Assembly (NCBI GenBank): GCA_963691755.1
Contig: OY829366.1
Location: 248,001-312,000 of the forward strand
DNA length: 64,000 nt
Direction of reading: 5' to 3'
Source of the DNA: Dinoroseobacter sp013215265
GTDB taxonomy: Bacteria; Pseudomonadota; Alphaproteobacteria; Rhodobacterales; Rhodobacteraceae
Both the position numbers and the translations under genes were made by a program. Shown here piece by piece: positions 25,627 to 35,019 of the stretch. Position 1 is the stretch's first letter; every line of letters starts with the position of its first letter. Under the pieces are notes generated by a model, which made no database searches, was not told the DNA's origin, and worked only from the letters and a program-made list of their open reading frames with translations.

Positions 25627-27654
25627 CTACAGTGCAGCTGCCAGCCGCGTGCCTTGATCAATCGCGCGCTTCGCGTCCAGTTCCGACGCGACATCGGCCC
25701 CGCCGATGACATGCGCCTTCACACCAAGGTCGCCTAAATCGTCTGCCAAACTGCGCAGAGGGACCTGTCCCGCACACAACACAACAGTATCTACCTCTAT
25801 CAAGGTCGGGGTCTCGCGTGCCTCACCGAAACTGACCATGAGTCCACGATCGTCGATACTCTCGTAGTTAACACCACCCATCATTTTCACGGACTTCATC
25901 TGAAGGCTTGCCCGATGGATCCAGCCAGTTGTTTTGCCCAGCCGGCGTCCGAGTTTCTCTGACTTACGTTGAAGCAAAGTGATCTCGCGCGCAGGTGCTT
26001 CGGGCATCGGGCCTGCTGGCGCGAGGCCGCCGCGGTCTGCTTCGGGGTCGCTCACCCCCCACTCTTTCTTCCAAAGCGCGAGGTCTTCTGTTGGACTGAC
26101 GCCGTGATGCGCCAGATATTCGGCCACATCAAAACCGATGCCGCCGGCACCAATGATCGCAACGCTGTGGCCCACCTCTGCTTTGTTGCGCAGGACATCA
26201 ATATAGGAAACGACGTTTGATCCGTCCTGACCGGGAATTTCAGGATCGCGGGGCAGAACGCCAGTGGCGATGATGACTTCGTCGAACCCAACCAGATCAT
26301 CTGCCGAAACTTCGGTACCCAATCGCAGCTCCACATCCTTGGTATGGACCATATGCTTGTACCAATCCACGAGACCCACGAATTCCTCCTTACCGGGAAT
26401 CTGCTTGGCCATGTTCAGCTGACCACCGATCTCATTCGCCTTATCAAATAGGGTGACGCGATGGCCTCGCTCGGCGGCTGTGATCGCCGTTGAAAGCCCC
26501 GCAGGACCAGCCCCAACAACGGCAACGGATTTTGGCGCATTCGCCTGCTCGATTTCTAGTTCGATTTCATGACACGCACGCGGATTGACCAGACACGAGG
26601 TCAGTTTGCCCCCGAAGGTGTGATCGAGGCACGCCTGATTACAGGCAATGCACGGCGCGATTTCGCGCGCTCTGCCAGTGGCTGCCTTTTTTACAAAATC
26701 TGCATCCGCCAAGAAAGGACGCGCCATGGAAACCATGTCAGCGACCCCTTCGCTGACAATCTCTTCTCCAACCTCGGGGGTATTGATTCGGTTGGATGTA
26801 ATAATAGGAATCGATACTTCACCCATCAGCTTTTGCGTCACCCAAGCCCAGCCTTTGCGTGGCACACTTGTTGCAATGGTCGGAATGCGTGCTTCATGCC
26901 AACCAATACCGGTGTTGATAATGCTTGCCCCGGCTTTCTCGATTTCCTTTGCGAGCATCACGACTTCTTCCCAGGTCGATCCATTCGGAACGAGGTCGAT
27001 CATCGAGAGCCGGTAGATGATAATAAAATCATCTCCGACCGCAGCGCGTGCGCGTTTAACGACCTCAATGGGAAGGCGCATCCGATTCTCATAGGAACCA
27101 CCCCAGCGATCTTCGCGCTTGTTGGTGTGAGTGACAAGAAACTGGTTCAGGAAATAACCTTCGCTGCCCATGATCTCGACACCGTCATAGCCAGCTTTGC
27201 GGGCCCTCTCTGCGGCCGTTGCGATGTCTGCAATCTGCTTCTCGATTCCCGCTTCATCCAGTTCTTTCGGCGCGAATGGCGAGATCGGGGATTTTACGGC
27301 AGATGGTGCGACGCATTCGGGACCATAGGCATACCGGCCGGCATGTAGGATTTGCATTGCAATCCGCCCCCCCGCCTCATGCACGGCCTTGGTGACGCGC
27401 GTATGGTTTGCGATGTCCTGATCACTGAAAAGCCCCGCGGCGCCCGGGAACACGCCACCTTCTTTATTGGGAGCCATGCCACCCGTTACAATTAAGGCCG
27501 CCCCGCCAGCTGCGCGATCCGAATAAAAGCGTGCAACGCGCGACCAATCTCCGGTCTCTTCGAGGCCGGTATGCATGGATCCCATGAGCACTCGGTTTGG
27601 AAGAGTAACATGCCCCAAATCAAGCGGTGCAAGAAGGTGCTGGTATTCAGACAT
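25627..27654 (-). CDS. fadH: NADPH-dependent 2,4-dienoyl-CoA reductase-type flavoenzyme
   Basis: A 675-residue fusion: an old-yellow-enzyme TIM barrel with FMN (1 to about 345), a 4Fe-4S cluster in CIACNQACLDHTFGGKLTSC (C-X2-C-X3-C plus a fourth Cys), an FAD domain (VVGAGPAGLSTAI, about 386) and an NAD(P) domain (AIIGAGGIGFDVAEYL, about 515). This architecture fits FadH, which reduces 2,4-dienoyl-CoA in oxidation of unsaturated fatty acids; trimethylamine or histamine dehydrogenase-like enzymes share it. AAGGA stands eight bases before the ATG. FadH is the likeliest assignment. Confidence 0.82.
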   Translation of the reverse strand: MSEYQHLLAPLDLGHVTLPNRVLMGSMHTGLEETGDWSRVARFYSDRAAGGAALIVTGGMAPNKEGGVFPGAAGLFSDQDIANHTRVTKAVHEAGGRIAMQILHAGRYAYGPECVAPSAVKSPISPFAPKELDEAGIEKQIADIATAAERARKAGYDGVEIMGSEGYFLNQFLVTHTNKREDRWGGSYENRMRLPIEVVKRARAAVGDDFIIIYRLSMIDLVPNGSTWEEVVMLAKEIEKAGASIINTGIGWHEARIPTIATSVPRKGWAWVTQKLMGEVSIPIITSNRINTPEVGEEIVSEGVADMVSMARPFLADADFVKKAATGRAREIAPCIACNQACLDHTFGGKLTSCLVNPRACHEIELEIEQANAPKSVAVVGAGPAGLSTAITAAERGHRVTLFDKANEIGGQLNMAKQIPGKEEFVGLVDWYKHMVHTKDVELRLGTEVSADDLVGFDEVIIATGVLPRDPEIPGQDGSNVVSYIDVLRNKAEVGHSVAIIGAGGIGFDVAEYLAHHGVSPTEDLALWKKEWGVSDPEADRGGLAPAGPMPEAPAREITLLQRKSEKLGRRLGKTTGWIHRASLQMKSVKMMGGVNYESIDDRGLMVSFGEARETPTLIEVDTVVLCAGQVPLRSLADDLGDLGVKAHVIGGADVASELDAKRAIDQGTRLAAAL

Positions 27655-27742
27655 TGTGCGGTCCTTTTTAGGGTTGCGCAAAAAATGGCCATCTCAAGCT
27701 TGGCTGTCACCCGCAACGCGGCGTCATCTTCAATGAAAAATA

Positions 27743-28123
27743 TCAGCTGCTGCGTAAATGCGCCCGCAGGACACGTTTGACCATGTCCAGTTCTGCGCGC
27801 AATTGCGCGACCTCTTCACCCAGATCGCTTTTCTTCGACGGGCCTGCTTGAATTCGAAAATTGCCAACTTCGTTTCCATTCAATGAAAACAAGACAACAG
27901 AGCTTCCGTCTTGCAGCACTTGTGGTGGTAATGTGAATACGACCCTCCAAGCCGCAGACATTGTCGCATATGGCTCAATCGAGATGCCCTTAAGGTCTAC
28001 ACCATCGAGCGAAGCTGTGACTTCCGGAGTCCTTTTCCCCTTTGCCACACCAAAAAGGAGACCATACCAGACACCGTCTTTGAAACCCTCGTAAATGAGA
28101 CGTGCTTCACCGGCTTGTTTCAT
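27743..28123 (-). CDS. Hypothetical protein with C-terminal coiled coil
   Basis: A 126-residue protein I do not recognise. The first 90 residues are beta-rich (EARLIYEGFKDGVWYGLL, AAWRVVFTLPPQVLQDG, VVLFSLNGNEVGNFRI) and look like a small beta-sandwich; the last 35 (EEVAQLRAELDMVKRVLRAH) form a short amphipathic coiled coil that could oligomerise. No signal peptide. It overlaps the upstream unknown gene by four bases (ATGA), so the two products probably work together. Confidence 0.8.
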   Translation of the reverse strand: MKQAGEARLIYEGFKDGVWYGLLFGVAKGKRTPEVTASLDGVDLKGISIEPYATMSAAWRVVFTLPPQVLQDGSSVVLFSLNGNEVGNFRIQAGPSKKSDLGEEVAQLRAELDMVKRVLRAHLRSS

Positions 28124-28899
28124 ACTTCAGCCCTCCGACTGCGGAAAAGCATCACATCCCGCAAATCAAGACCAAGATACTGAGGCGCCTCGAACATCAC
28201 GTCGATCCAACCACTTTCAAGGCGCGACGGATCCATATCTAAATACGCCAAATCAAATTCAACAGCGTGACCTGACCCATCGCGAGGGACCTCTCGCAAC
28301 ATATTCACAGTATTCGGCCCACATTTGAGGTTAAGCCGGACAAAAATTCCAAGATCTCGATCTGCCTGAAAGTCAAAATTTACCGACAAGACATGTGACT
28401 GACCCAGTTCGGTCAGTGCGGCTGAAGGAAGGTCAAGAACAAGAGACAGATAACTCCCTTCGAACCCCATGACATCGAGTGAAAGTCCATACGCAGCGCG
28501 GGAAGGCGCTACACGGTTGACGTGTTGGCGCAAAGCGATCTCACGACGTGGGCAATCATGAAACAATTTCACCCCTTCGCCTAACTCGATACCGCTCTCC
28601 GGGGCGACCAAAGCCCTTGGGGACGCCTCTCCAAGCCAAAAAGCCGGACGACCAGACCATTCAATCTGGCCCGCCAGCGTTTCCGGCACCTCGATCAGCA
28701 CGTCATTTGCAAGACGCGGTTCTGCAATCTGGGCAAACCGGTCCAAGACGCTTCGCAAACGAACAGCCTGCTTCAAGTGGCCTTGCAGCGCGGCCGTGCT
28801 CAGGTCTGGCGCCTTGGAGACAAGGCCGCTCCAAACAGCTACAGCGGCGTCAGGATCAACCTGAGGATCACGACGAGAGAGACGGGATAGATTAACCAC
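28120..28899 (-). CDS. Conserved unknown protein, probably Rhodobacterales DUF6478 family
   Basis: A 259-residue cytoplasmic protein with no signal peptide. The N-terminal 80 residues are helical and charged; the rest is beta-rich with VETLAGQIEWSGRP-like and SLDVMGFEGSYLSLVLDLP segments, ending in YLGLDLRDVMLFRSRRAEV. I recall a Rhodobacteraceae family named DUF6478 with this pattern, but cannot verify it here. The start is GTG with GAGG five bases upstream. The downstream unknown gene overlaps its stop; the pair looks like a two-gene unit. No function can be assigned. Confidence 0.75.
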   Translation of the reverse strand: MVNLSRLSRRDPQVDPDAAVAVWSGLVSKAPDLSTAALQGHLKQAVRLRSVLDRFAQIAEPRLANDVLIEVPETLAGQIEWSGRPAFWLGEASPRALVAPESGIELGEGVKLFHDCPRREIALRQHVNRVAPSRAAYGLSLDVMGFEGSYLSLVLDLPSAALTELGQSHVLSVNFDFQADRDLGIFVRLNLKCGPNTVNMLREVPRDGSGHAVEFDLAYLDMDPSRLESGWIDVMFEAPQYLGLDLRDVMLFRSRRAEV

Positions 28900-28934
28900 T
28901 CATTCCTCAAGAACTAGAGTGCGTGGACCATGGC

Positions 28935-29705
28935 TTAGCCCAAAAACCGCCGCAAGATGCCCACCTCACCTAGCCCCCCCCAAATTGGGGCCTGAGGCGC
29001 TGATGGCGCGTTTGCAGGTTCAGCTTCAGACCGAGCCACCGGCGGGGGTGGAGGTTCTGCCCCATTGAGTTGACGTACCACCTGCGTGAAGCCCTGAAGG
29101 GTCTGCAAACCGGTTTGTGGCGGCAGCGGGTTTGATTGGGTACCAATTACAGACAAGGTCACAAGCGCGTTACGGGTGTCGAAGATGGCGCGCCAATAAT
29201 CAGACGAAACATCAGGATCATCTGCGACGCTCGTGTCGCGGGCACGAATGTAAAGAATGTCGTTTTGCGCAAAGCTGTCCAGAACGACCACCGTACCAGC
29301 ATCACCAGATCGGCTTAGCGCAGAACGCCCCTCATCGGACTTAAGATACGAATCCATCTCAGCCAGTCTGGTTGCAACAGGATCGCCTGGGTTATCACCC
29401 ACAGATGCGGTCAGAATCGCAGGGTCTGCAGGTTGCTGGCTACGCAAAGATCCTGGGATCGCCGCGCAGTTACCGAGCAAGACAAACCCTGTTGCCGGGC
29501 TGTTTTGCGTTCCAGTTGGATCGACACAATACCCCTCCGGTCCCGCAATCCGAACCCGATTTTGCGTCACTGTTACTTCGGAAGAAGGGCGTGCTCCAAA
29601 GAGATTGGATAGCCCGGATTGGGACGCATTGGTACTCCCGCCACCCCCGAATCCCCCACCGCAGGCGGTCAGAGCCACGCAAGCTACCAAAGCGGCCCCG
29701 CGCAT
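28935..29705 (-). CDS. Predicted lipoprotein, function unknown
   Basis: A 256-residue protein with a lipoprotein signal peptide (MRGAALVACVALTACGGG; lipobox LTAC), then a Gly/Ser-rich linker and a mixed domain containing the motif RIAGPEGYCVDPTG and the later IRARDTSVADDPD. The C-terminal part is Pro/Ala-rich (EPPPPPVARSEAEPANAP) and probably disordered. The start is four bases after the ilvD stop and has little ribosome binding site, so it may rely on coupling to ilvD. I know similar lipoproteins from Roseobacters, but no function. Confidence 0.8.
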   Translation of the reverse strand: MRGAALVACVALTACGGGFGGGGSTNASQSGLSNLFGARPSSEVTVTQNRVRIAGPEGYCVDPTGTQNSPATGFVLLGNCAAIPGSLRSQQPADPAILTASVGDNPGDPVATRLAEMDSYLKSDEGRSALSRSGDAGTVVVLDSFAQNDILYIRARDTSVADDPDVSSDYWRAIFDTRNALVTLSVIGTQSNPLPPQTGLQTLQGFTQVVRQLNGAEPPPPPVARSEAEPANAPSAPQAPIWGGLGEVGILRRFLG

Positions 29706-29709
29706 GAAG

Positions 29710-31440
29710 TTAGAGGTCCATGTAGATGTGGGCCTCACCTTCCGCACCAGGATGGGTGACGGCGCCCTTTTTGGCACCACCAACAAGCTGTGCGTATTTC
29801 CAAAGCGCGCCAGACGCATAGATCGTCTTCCTTGATCCTGCCCAATTGGCTTTTCGTTGCGCAAGCTCGTCATCGCTAAGATCGACCGAGATCGCGCCAG
29901 CCGTTGCATCCAAGGTTATCACGTCCCCGTTCTGGATCAAAGCAATTGGTCCGCCATGGGCGGCTTCAGGCCCAACATGACCAACGCAAAAGCCGCGCGT
30001 TGCACCAGAAAAACGCCCATCAGTAATCAAGGCAACCTTTTTTCCCATGCCCTGACCTGAAAGTGCGGCGGTCGTTGCCAGCATCTCACGCATTCCTGGC
30101 CCCCCAGCGGGACCCTCGTTACGAATGACGATCACTTCACCTTCTTCGTATTCGCGTCGCTTCACGGCTTCGAACGCTTCTTCTTCGCATTCAAACACAC
30201 GTGCTGGACCAGTGAAGGACAGCTGATCTTCAGTCATGCCCGCAATTTTCACGATAGCGCCTTCAGGAGCGAGGTTGCCCTCGAGACCGACAACACCACC
30301 AGTTGTCGAAATCGGCGTTTCGACAGGATGAACGACTTTGCCGTCAGCACCGTGTTGCAATTCATCGAGTTCCTCGCCCATGGTGCGGCCAGTGGCGGTC
30401 ATGCAGTCTTCATGAATCAATCCGACCTTTCGCAATTCGTTCATCACAACCGGAACTCCGCCCGCCTCGTAGAGGTCTTTTGCTACGTATTGCCCGCCTG
30501 GCTTCAGATCCACGAAGTACGGAGTATCCCGGAAGATCTCACATACGTCCTTGAGGTCGAATTCGATACCGGCCTCGTGCGCGATTGCTGGCAAGTGTAA
30601 TCCTGCGTTTGTTGAGCCGCCCGTACAAGCCACAATGCGCGCTGCGTTTTCGAGAGACTTTCGCGTAACGATATCGCGCGCGCGAATATTCTTTTCGATA
30701 AGCTTCATAACAGCTTGACCTGACGCGATGCCATACTGATCACGGCTTTCGTATGGGGCTGGAGCGCCAGAGGAATTTGGCAGCGCCAATCCAATTGCCT
30801 CGGACACGCAGGCCATCGTGTTGGCAGTAAACTGACCTCCACAGGCCCCCGCAGAAGGGCAAGCAACCCGCTCCAGTACCGCAAGTGCCTCATCAGACAA
30901 GTTGCCTGCCTGATGCTGGCCTACTGCTTCAAAAACATCCTGAACGGTTACGTCTTTACCGTCCAGTCGGCCTGGCAGAATCGACCCACCGTAGATGAAG
31001 ACAGATGGTGTGTTCAGACGGACCATCGCCATCATCATGCCTGGCAAGGATTTGTCGCAGCCTGCAAGCCCGACGATCGCGTCATAGCAATGCCCGCGCA
31101 TCGTAAGTTCAACGGTGTCTGCAATCGCTTCGCGCGAGGCCAGCGAAGAGCGCATGCCCTCGTGCCCCATTGCGATGCCGTCGGTCACGGTAATCGTTGT
31201 GAATTCACGCGGGGTACCATTTCCTTGCTTCACGCCCAGCTTGACAGCCTGCGCCTGACGATTCAGCGCAATGTTGCAAGGTGCAGCTTCGTTCCAGCAG
31301 GTTGCGACACCGACCCAGGGTTGGTGGATCTCTTCATCTCCCAAGCCCATAGCATAAAAATAGGACCGGTGCGGCGCGCGCGCGGGGCCTTCGGTTACAT
31401 AACGGCTAGGCAGTTTTGATTTATCAACGGTACTGCTCAT
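29710..31440 (-). CDS. ilvD: Dihydroxy-acid dehydratase
   Basis: Converts 2,3-dihydroxy-isovalerate and -methylvalerate to the 2-keto acids of valine and isoleucine synthesis; it needs an Fe-S cluster. Cluster cysteines are in CWNEAAPC, GCDKSLPG and GACGGQFTANTM; other landmarks are GGSTNAGLHLPA and GRFSGATRGFCVGH. At 576 residues it has normal length. The ATG follows GGAGG by seven bases; an upstream start would add 29 unrelated residues. The leucine genes leuCD and leuB, which use a valine-pathway intermediate, are 24 kb away. Confidence 0.97.
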   Translation of the reverse strand: MSSTVDKSKLPSRYVTEGPARAPHRSYFYAMGLGDEEIHQPWVGVATCWNEAAPCNIALNRQAQAVKLGVKQGNGTPREFTTITVTDGIAMGHEGMRSSLASREAIADTVELTMRGHCYDAIVGLAGCDKSLPGMMMAMVRLNTPSVFIYGGSILPGRLDGKDVTVQDVFEAVGQHQAGNLSDEALAVLERVACPSAGACGGQFTANTMACVSEAIGLALPNSSGAPAPYESRDQYGIASGQAVMKLIEKNIRARDIVTRKSLENAARIVACTGGSTNAGLHLPAIAHEAGIEFDLKDVCEIFRDTPYFVDLKPGGQYVAKDLYEAGGVPVVMNELRKVGLIHEDCMTATGRTMGEELDELQHGADGKVVHPVETPISTTGGVVGLEGNLAPEGAIVKIAGMTEDQLSFTGPARVFECEEEAFEAVKRREYEEGEVIVIRNEGPAGGPGMREMLATTAALSGQGMGKKVALITDGRFSGATRGFCVGHVGPEAAHGGPIALIQNGDVITLDATAGAISVDLSDDELAQRKANWAGSRKTIYASGALWKYAQLVGGAKKGAVTHPGAEGEAHIYMDL

Positions 31441-31543
31441 GGCGAGTCCTCCCTCGGGTCGGGCCTTGAATGGTGTTGCCCGCTTGGATAGGTCAGCGAC
31501 TGTCGGCGCACAAGCGCCAACACCCATCTGATGGACGACAACA

Positions 31544-32437
31544 ATGCTCTATCCAGCACATGCTGCGTTTTTCACACCTGCCAAAGAGCGTTCTGCGCTC
31601 TGGCGCCTCGTTCTGGGAATCGTGATCATTGCAATCGTTTTTGCGGCCACGCTCGGCGGCTTTTTCGGGATCTTGGTCGCTATTGTGGGACGCGAAGCGG
31701 CACCTATCTGGGCCGCCAACCTGCAGGAGCCAAACACACCAGTCACAACCTTGGCCGTGCTTGCCACATTTTTAGGAATGGCATTTGCGACGATCACCGG
31801 TGCGCTCATCGCACATCGCCGAGGCCTTGCCAGTCTGATTGGCCAAAATGGTCGCGTTTACGGTGATTTCTTTCGTGGGGCAGGAATCGCTATGGCACTG
31901 CTGCTTATGTCGCTGGGGTGGTTTCTCCTTCGCCACGACGTTGTCCCGAATCTGCCAGTCACAACTTGGCTGATTTTTTTACCCCTCGGACTTTTCGGCA
32001 TTCTGGTTCAGACCGGGGCAGAAGAGCTTCTGTTTCGCGGTTACCTACAGCAACAACTCGCCGCACGCTTCTCATCACCCGTCGCTTGGATGGTTTTGCC
32101 TGCATTTTTATTTGGACTTGCTCATTTTGATCCGGTCAACATGGGCGGGTCTGCTCACTTGATGCTGATAGCGACGTTTATTTTTGGGCTGCTTGCAGCA
32201 GACCTGACCGCGTACACAGGGTCTATTGCTGCAGCGTGGGGGTTTCACTTCGCCAATAATTGCCTGGCTTTACTGGCGGTGTCTGTACCTGGGTCAATCT
32301 CTGGATTGTCGCTCTACCTGACGCCATTTCGATTCCAAGACACGGAAGTATTGGCGACGATGATCGGCCAAGACGTCGCTATAATGTTGATAATATGGGG
32401 CTTGATCCGGATATCGTTGCGAAGATGGCAACAGTAG
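31544..32437 (+). CDS. CPBP family intramembrane glutamic endopeptidase
   Basis: A 297-residue polytopic protein of the CAAX prenyl protease/bacteriocin-processing (Abi/CPBP) family. The active-site motifs are EELLFRGYLQQQ (Glu-Glu-x3-Arg) at about 170 and FGLAHFDPVN with the catalytic His; a third motif is GFHFANN. Eight or so hydrophobic segments. Family members cleave within the membrane; the substrate here is unknown. It is divergent from ilvD, with about 100 bases between them holding both promoters. Confidence 0.9.
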   Translation: MLYPAHAAFFTPAKERSALWRLVLGIVIIAIVFAATLGGFFGILVAIVGREAAPIWAANLQEPNTPVTTLAVLATFLGMAFATITGALIAHRRGLASLIGQNGRVYGDFFRGAGIAMALLLMSLGWFLLRHDVVPNLPVTTWLIFLPLGLFGILVQTGAEELLFRGYLQQQLAARFSSPVAWMVLPAFLFGLAHFDPVNMGGSAHLMLIATFIFGLLAADLTAYTGSIAAAWGFHFANNCLALLAVSVPGSISGLSLYLTPFRFQDTEVLATMIGQDVAIMLIIWGLIRISLRRWQQ

Positions 32438-32540
32438 CGCCCAATTTTCGTCAAACTTTCGACAAAGTTGCACGGATGAGGGCAAGGTATCTTAAAGCGT
32501 AAATATGTACCCAATAGTATATCAGCAAGAACTCAGAATA

Positions 32541-32696
32541 ATGCGTAAAGCCGTAGTTTTAGTCGTCATCATGATTTCTCTTATGGGAACAGGCAGCCTG
32601 TATTTCGTCGCCAATAGCGCTGAACGCATGCGCAGCGGCATATCCGATACCATCGGCTATGGAGCGGCACACGCGACCACGACCGCCACACGCTAA
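32541..32696 (+). CDS. Small single-helix membrane or exported protein
   Basis: A 51-residue open frame with a basic start (MRKA), one hydrophobic segment (VVLVVIMISLMGTGSLYFVA) and a polar Ala/Thr tail. It could be a signal-anchored peptide. The ribosome binding site is poor (AAGAACTCAG upstream). It lies between the CPBP protease and accD on the same strand. The sequence pattern supports a real protein but proof is thin. Confidence 0.4.
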   Translation: MRKAVVLVVIMISLMGTGSLYFVANSAERMRSGISDTIGYGAAHATTTATR

Positions 32697-32722
32697 TTGC
32701 AATTCTTCGTCTGCCCGCTTAA

Positions 32723-32743
32723 CTGACGCTCACTGATCGTCAG
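32723..32743 (+). promoter_or_regulatory. Inverted repeat in the accD leader
   Basis: CTGACG-N9-CGTCAG forms a 6-base-pair stem whose right arm touches the accD ribosome binding site (AGAAGG, 32742-32747). In RNA it could limit access to that site; as DNA it could be a protein site. This is seen by eye only. Confidence 0.25.
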
Positions 32744-32755
32744 AAGGCCCAAGCG

Positions 32756-33739
32756 ATGAACTGGATCACCAATTACGTTCGCCCAAAAATTAACTCGCTC
32801 TTCTCCCGTCGCGAGATGCCCGAGAACCTTTGGACGAAATGCAACGATTGCGGGACGATGCTGTTTCACCGAGAGCTCTCGGATAATTTGAACGTTTGCC
32901 CATCTTGTGGACACCATATGGGGATCTCCCCCCGCGATCGGTTCAACGCACTTTTTGATGGGGGCATTTTCACTGACGTTAAGGTCCCTGCCCCTGTTGC
33001 AGATCCATTGCAGTTTCGCGACCAAAAACGCTATCCCGACCGCATGAAATCTGCCCAGCGTTCAACCGGCGAAAACGAAGCGATGCTAGTCGGCGAGGGG
33101 GAGATGGGGCGCACGAAGGTCGTCGCAGCAGCTCAGGATTTTTCCTTCATGGGAGGATCCATGGGCATGTATGTCGGCAACGCGATCATCGCTGCGGCAG
33201 AACGTGCGGTGAAGATCAAAGCTCCGCTGATCCTATTTTCAGCAGCGGGTGGCGCGCGGATGCAGGAAGGCATTCTGAGCTTGATGCAGATGCCCCGCAC
33301 CACTGTTGCCATCCAGATGCTGCGTGAGGCCGGACTTCCCTATATTGTTGTCCTTACACATCCCACAACTGGCGGTGTCACAGCATCTTATGCAATGCTG
33401 GGCGATGTACAGATTGCCGAACCCAACGCGCTAATCTGCTTTGCGGGACCGCGCGTGATTGAACAGACCATTCGTGAAAAGCTGCCCGAGGGCTTCCAAC
33501 GCGCAGAGTACCTCCTGGATCACGGCATGTTGGATCGCGTTACTCCGCGCACCAAAATGCGTGATGAATTGATTACAATTATTCGTATGCTCCTTAAACA
33601 GCCCCCTGCTGTGCGGGGCGACCTGCCCGCACCAGGGCCGGAACAAAGTCAATCGAAAACGATCTCAGACGAATCCCAAACCACCAGCCCCGCGCCTGAA
33701 AAGCAGTCAGGCCCTGCAAAGGCTGAGACCAAAGCGTGA
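32756..33739 (+). CDS. accD: Acetyl-CoA carboxylase carboxyltransferase subunit beta
   Basis: Part of the AccA2-AccD2 complex that transfers CO2 from biotin to acetyl-CoA, giving malonyl-CoA for fatty acid synthesis. The N-terminal zinc ribbon has Cys29, Cys32, Cys48 and Cys51 (CNDC...CPSC). The carboxyltransferase core includes FMGGSMGMYVGN and FSAAGGARMQEG, and the C-terminal LPEGFQRAEYLLDHGMLD is typical. The last 35 residues are a Pro/Ser/Lys-rich tail longer than in E. coli. AGAAGG is eight bases before the ATG. Its TGA overlaps the GTG start of folC. Confidence 0.97.
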   Translation: MNWITNYVRPKINSLFSRREMPENLWTKCNDCGTMLFHRELSDNLNVCPSCGHHMGISPRDRFNALFDGGIFTDVKVPAPVADPLQFRDQKRYPDRMKSAQRSTGENEAMLVGEGEMGRTKVVAAAQDFSFMGGSMGMYVGNAIIAAAERAVKIKAPLILFSAAGGARMQEGILSLMQMPRTTVAIQMLREAGLPYIVVLTHPTTGGVTASYAMLGDVQIAEPNALICFAGPRVIEQTIREKLPEGFQRAEYLLDHGMLDRVTPRTKMRDELITIIRMLLKQPPAVRGDLPAPGPEQSQSKTISDESQTTSPAPEKQSGPAKAETKA

Positions 33740-35019
33740 CCCAAACTCTGATGCGCGGGTCGGATCGCTTGCTTGAGCGGATGCAGGCGTTGCATCCAAA
33801 GCTGATCGACCTGACGCTTGACCGGGTCTGGAGCTTGCTTGAAGCCACCGGAAATCCTCAGAAATCGCTGCCGCCCGTCATCCATATCGCTGGCACAAAC
33901 GGCAAAGGATCGACACTGGCGATGATCCGGGCCGGGTTGGAAGGCATCGGCGACACATGCCACGCCTACACATCCCCGCATTTGGTGCGCTTCCATGAAC
34001 GGATCCGGCTTGCAGGTAACCTGATAGATGAAGACGCCCTGATCACGCTTTTGGATGAGTGTCTGACCGCAAATGGCGAAGCGCCGATTACCTATTTTGA
34101 GATCACAACCGTAGCGGCACTGATGGCCTTTGGCCGTACCAAGGCCGACTGGACATTGCTTGAAGTTGGGTTGGGCGGACGACTTGATGCAACAAACGTT
34201 GTCGACAAACCTGCTGCGACGGTGATCACGCCAATTGATTACGACCACCAGCAGTTCCTTGGTGACACGATAGAGCAAATCGCAGGCGAAAAGGCCGGGA
34301 TCATCAAGCGAGGCGTACCCTGTGTCGTTGGTCGGCAAAATGATGCCGCGCTAGAGGTCATAGAGAACCGAGCCATGCGCCTAGGCGCGCCGCTTCAAGT
34401 CTATGGCCAGCACTGGCATGTCTACGCCGAACGGGATCGCCTAATCTTCCAGGACGAAAGCGGTCTGCTCGATCTGCCTTTGCCTGCGCTTGCAGGCCCT
34501 CATCAGATCGAGAATGCCGGTGCAGCAATCGCTACCCTGCGTCTACTTGGACAGCCCGAACTCGCCTGCGAAGCCGCCATGACCGACGCAAGCTGGGCCG
34601 CGCGCATGCAACGTTTGCGGAAAGGACCACTGGTCGAGGCAGCTCCAGAGTGCGAACTGTGGTTGGATGGTGGGCATAACCCGGCCGGCGCACGCGCAAT
34701 CGTTGCAACGTTAAACGGGCTATCAGGTCGTCCGACACATCTTGTCTGCGGTATGTTGAACACCAAAGATATCGCGGGCTATTTGAGTCCCCTTTCTGAC
34801 ATTGCCGACAGTTTTACCGCAGTCAGCATCCCGGACGCACCAGCCACACTCCCGGCCCGCGCAACTGCAGATCACGCACGCGCGATCGGAATGATCGCGA
34901 CCGAGGCGGCCTCAGTTCAGCAAGCGGTTGAAACCATAGCGTCCAATCATCCCGGAGCGCGCATTCTGATTTGCGGATCGCTCTATCTGGCTGGCGACGT
35001 CTTGCGCGATAACGGCTAA
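33736..35019 (+). CDS. folC: Bifunctional folylpolyglutamate/dihydrofolate synthase
   Basis: Adds glutamate to dihydropteroate and to reduced folates. A 427-residue Mur-ligase-fold enzyme: P-loop HIAGTNGKGSTLAMI at about 50-64, the YTSPHLVRFHERIRL motif, GLGGRLDATNV, and DGGHNPAGA in the C-terminal domain. GTG start overlapping the accD stop, the conserved accD-folC pair. It ends tail-to-tail with zapE, overlapping by four bases. Confidence 0.96.
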   Translation: MTQTLMRGSDRLLERMQALHPKLIDLTLDRVWSLLEATGNPQKSLPPVIHIAGTNGKGSTLAMIRAGLEGIGDTCHAYTSPHLVRFHERIRLAGNLIDEDALITLLDECLTANGEAPITYFEITTVAALMAFGRTKADWTLLEVGLGGRLDATNVVDKPAATVITPIDYDHQQFLGDTIEQIAGEKAGIIKRGVPCVVGRQNDAALEVIENRAMRLGAPLQVYGQHWHVYAERDRLIFQDESGLLDLPLPALAGPHQIENAGAAIATLRLLGQPELACEAAMTDASWAARMQRLRKGPLVEAAPECELWLDGGHNPAGARAIVATLNGLSGRPTHLVCGMLNTKDIAGYLSPLSDIADSFTAVSIPDAPATLPARATADHARAIGMIATEAASVQQAVETIASNHPGARILICGSLYLAGDVLRDNG

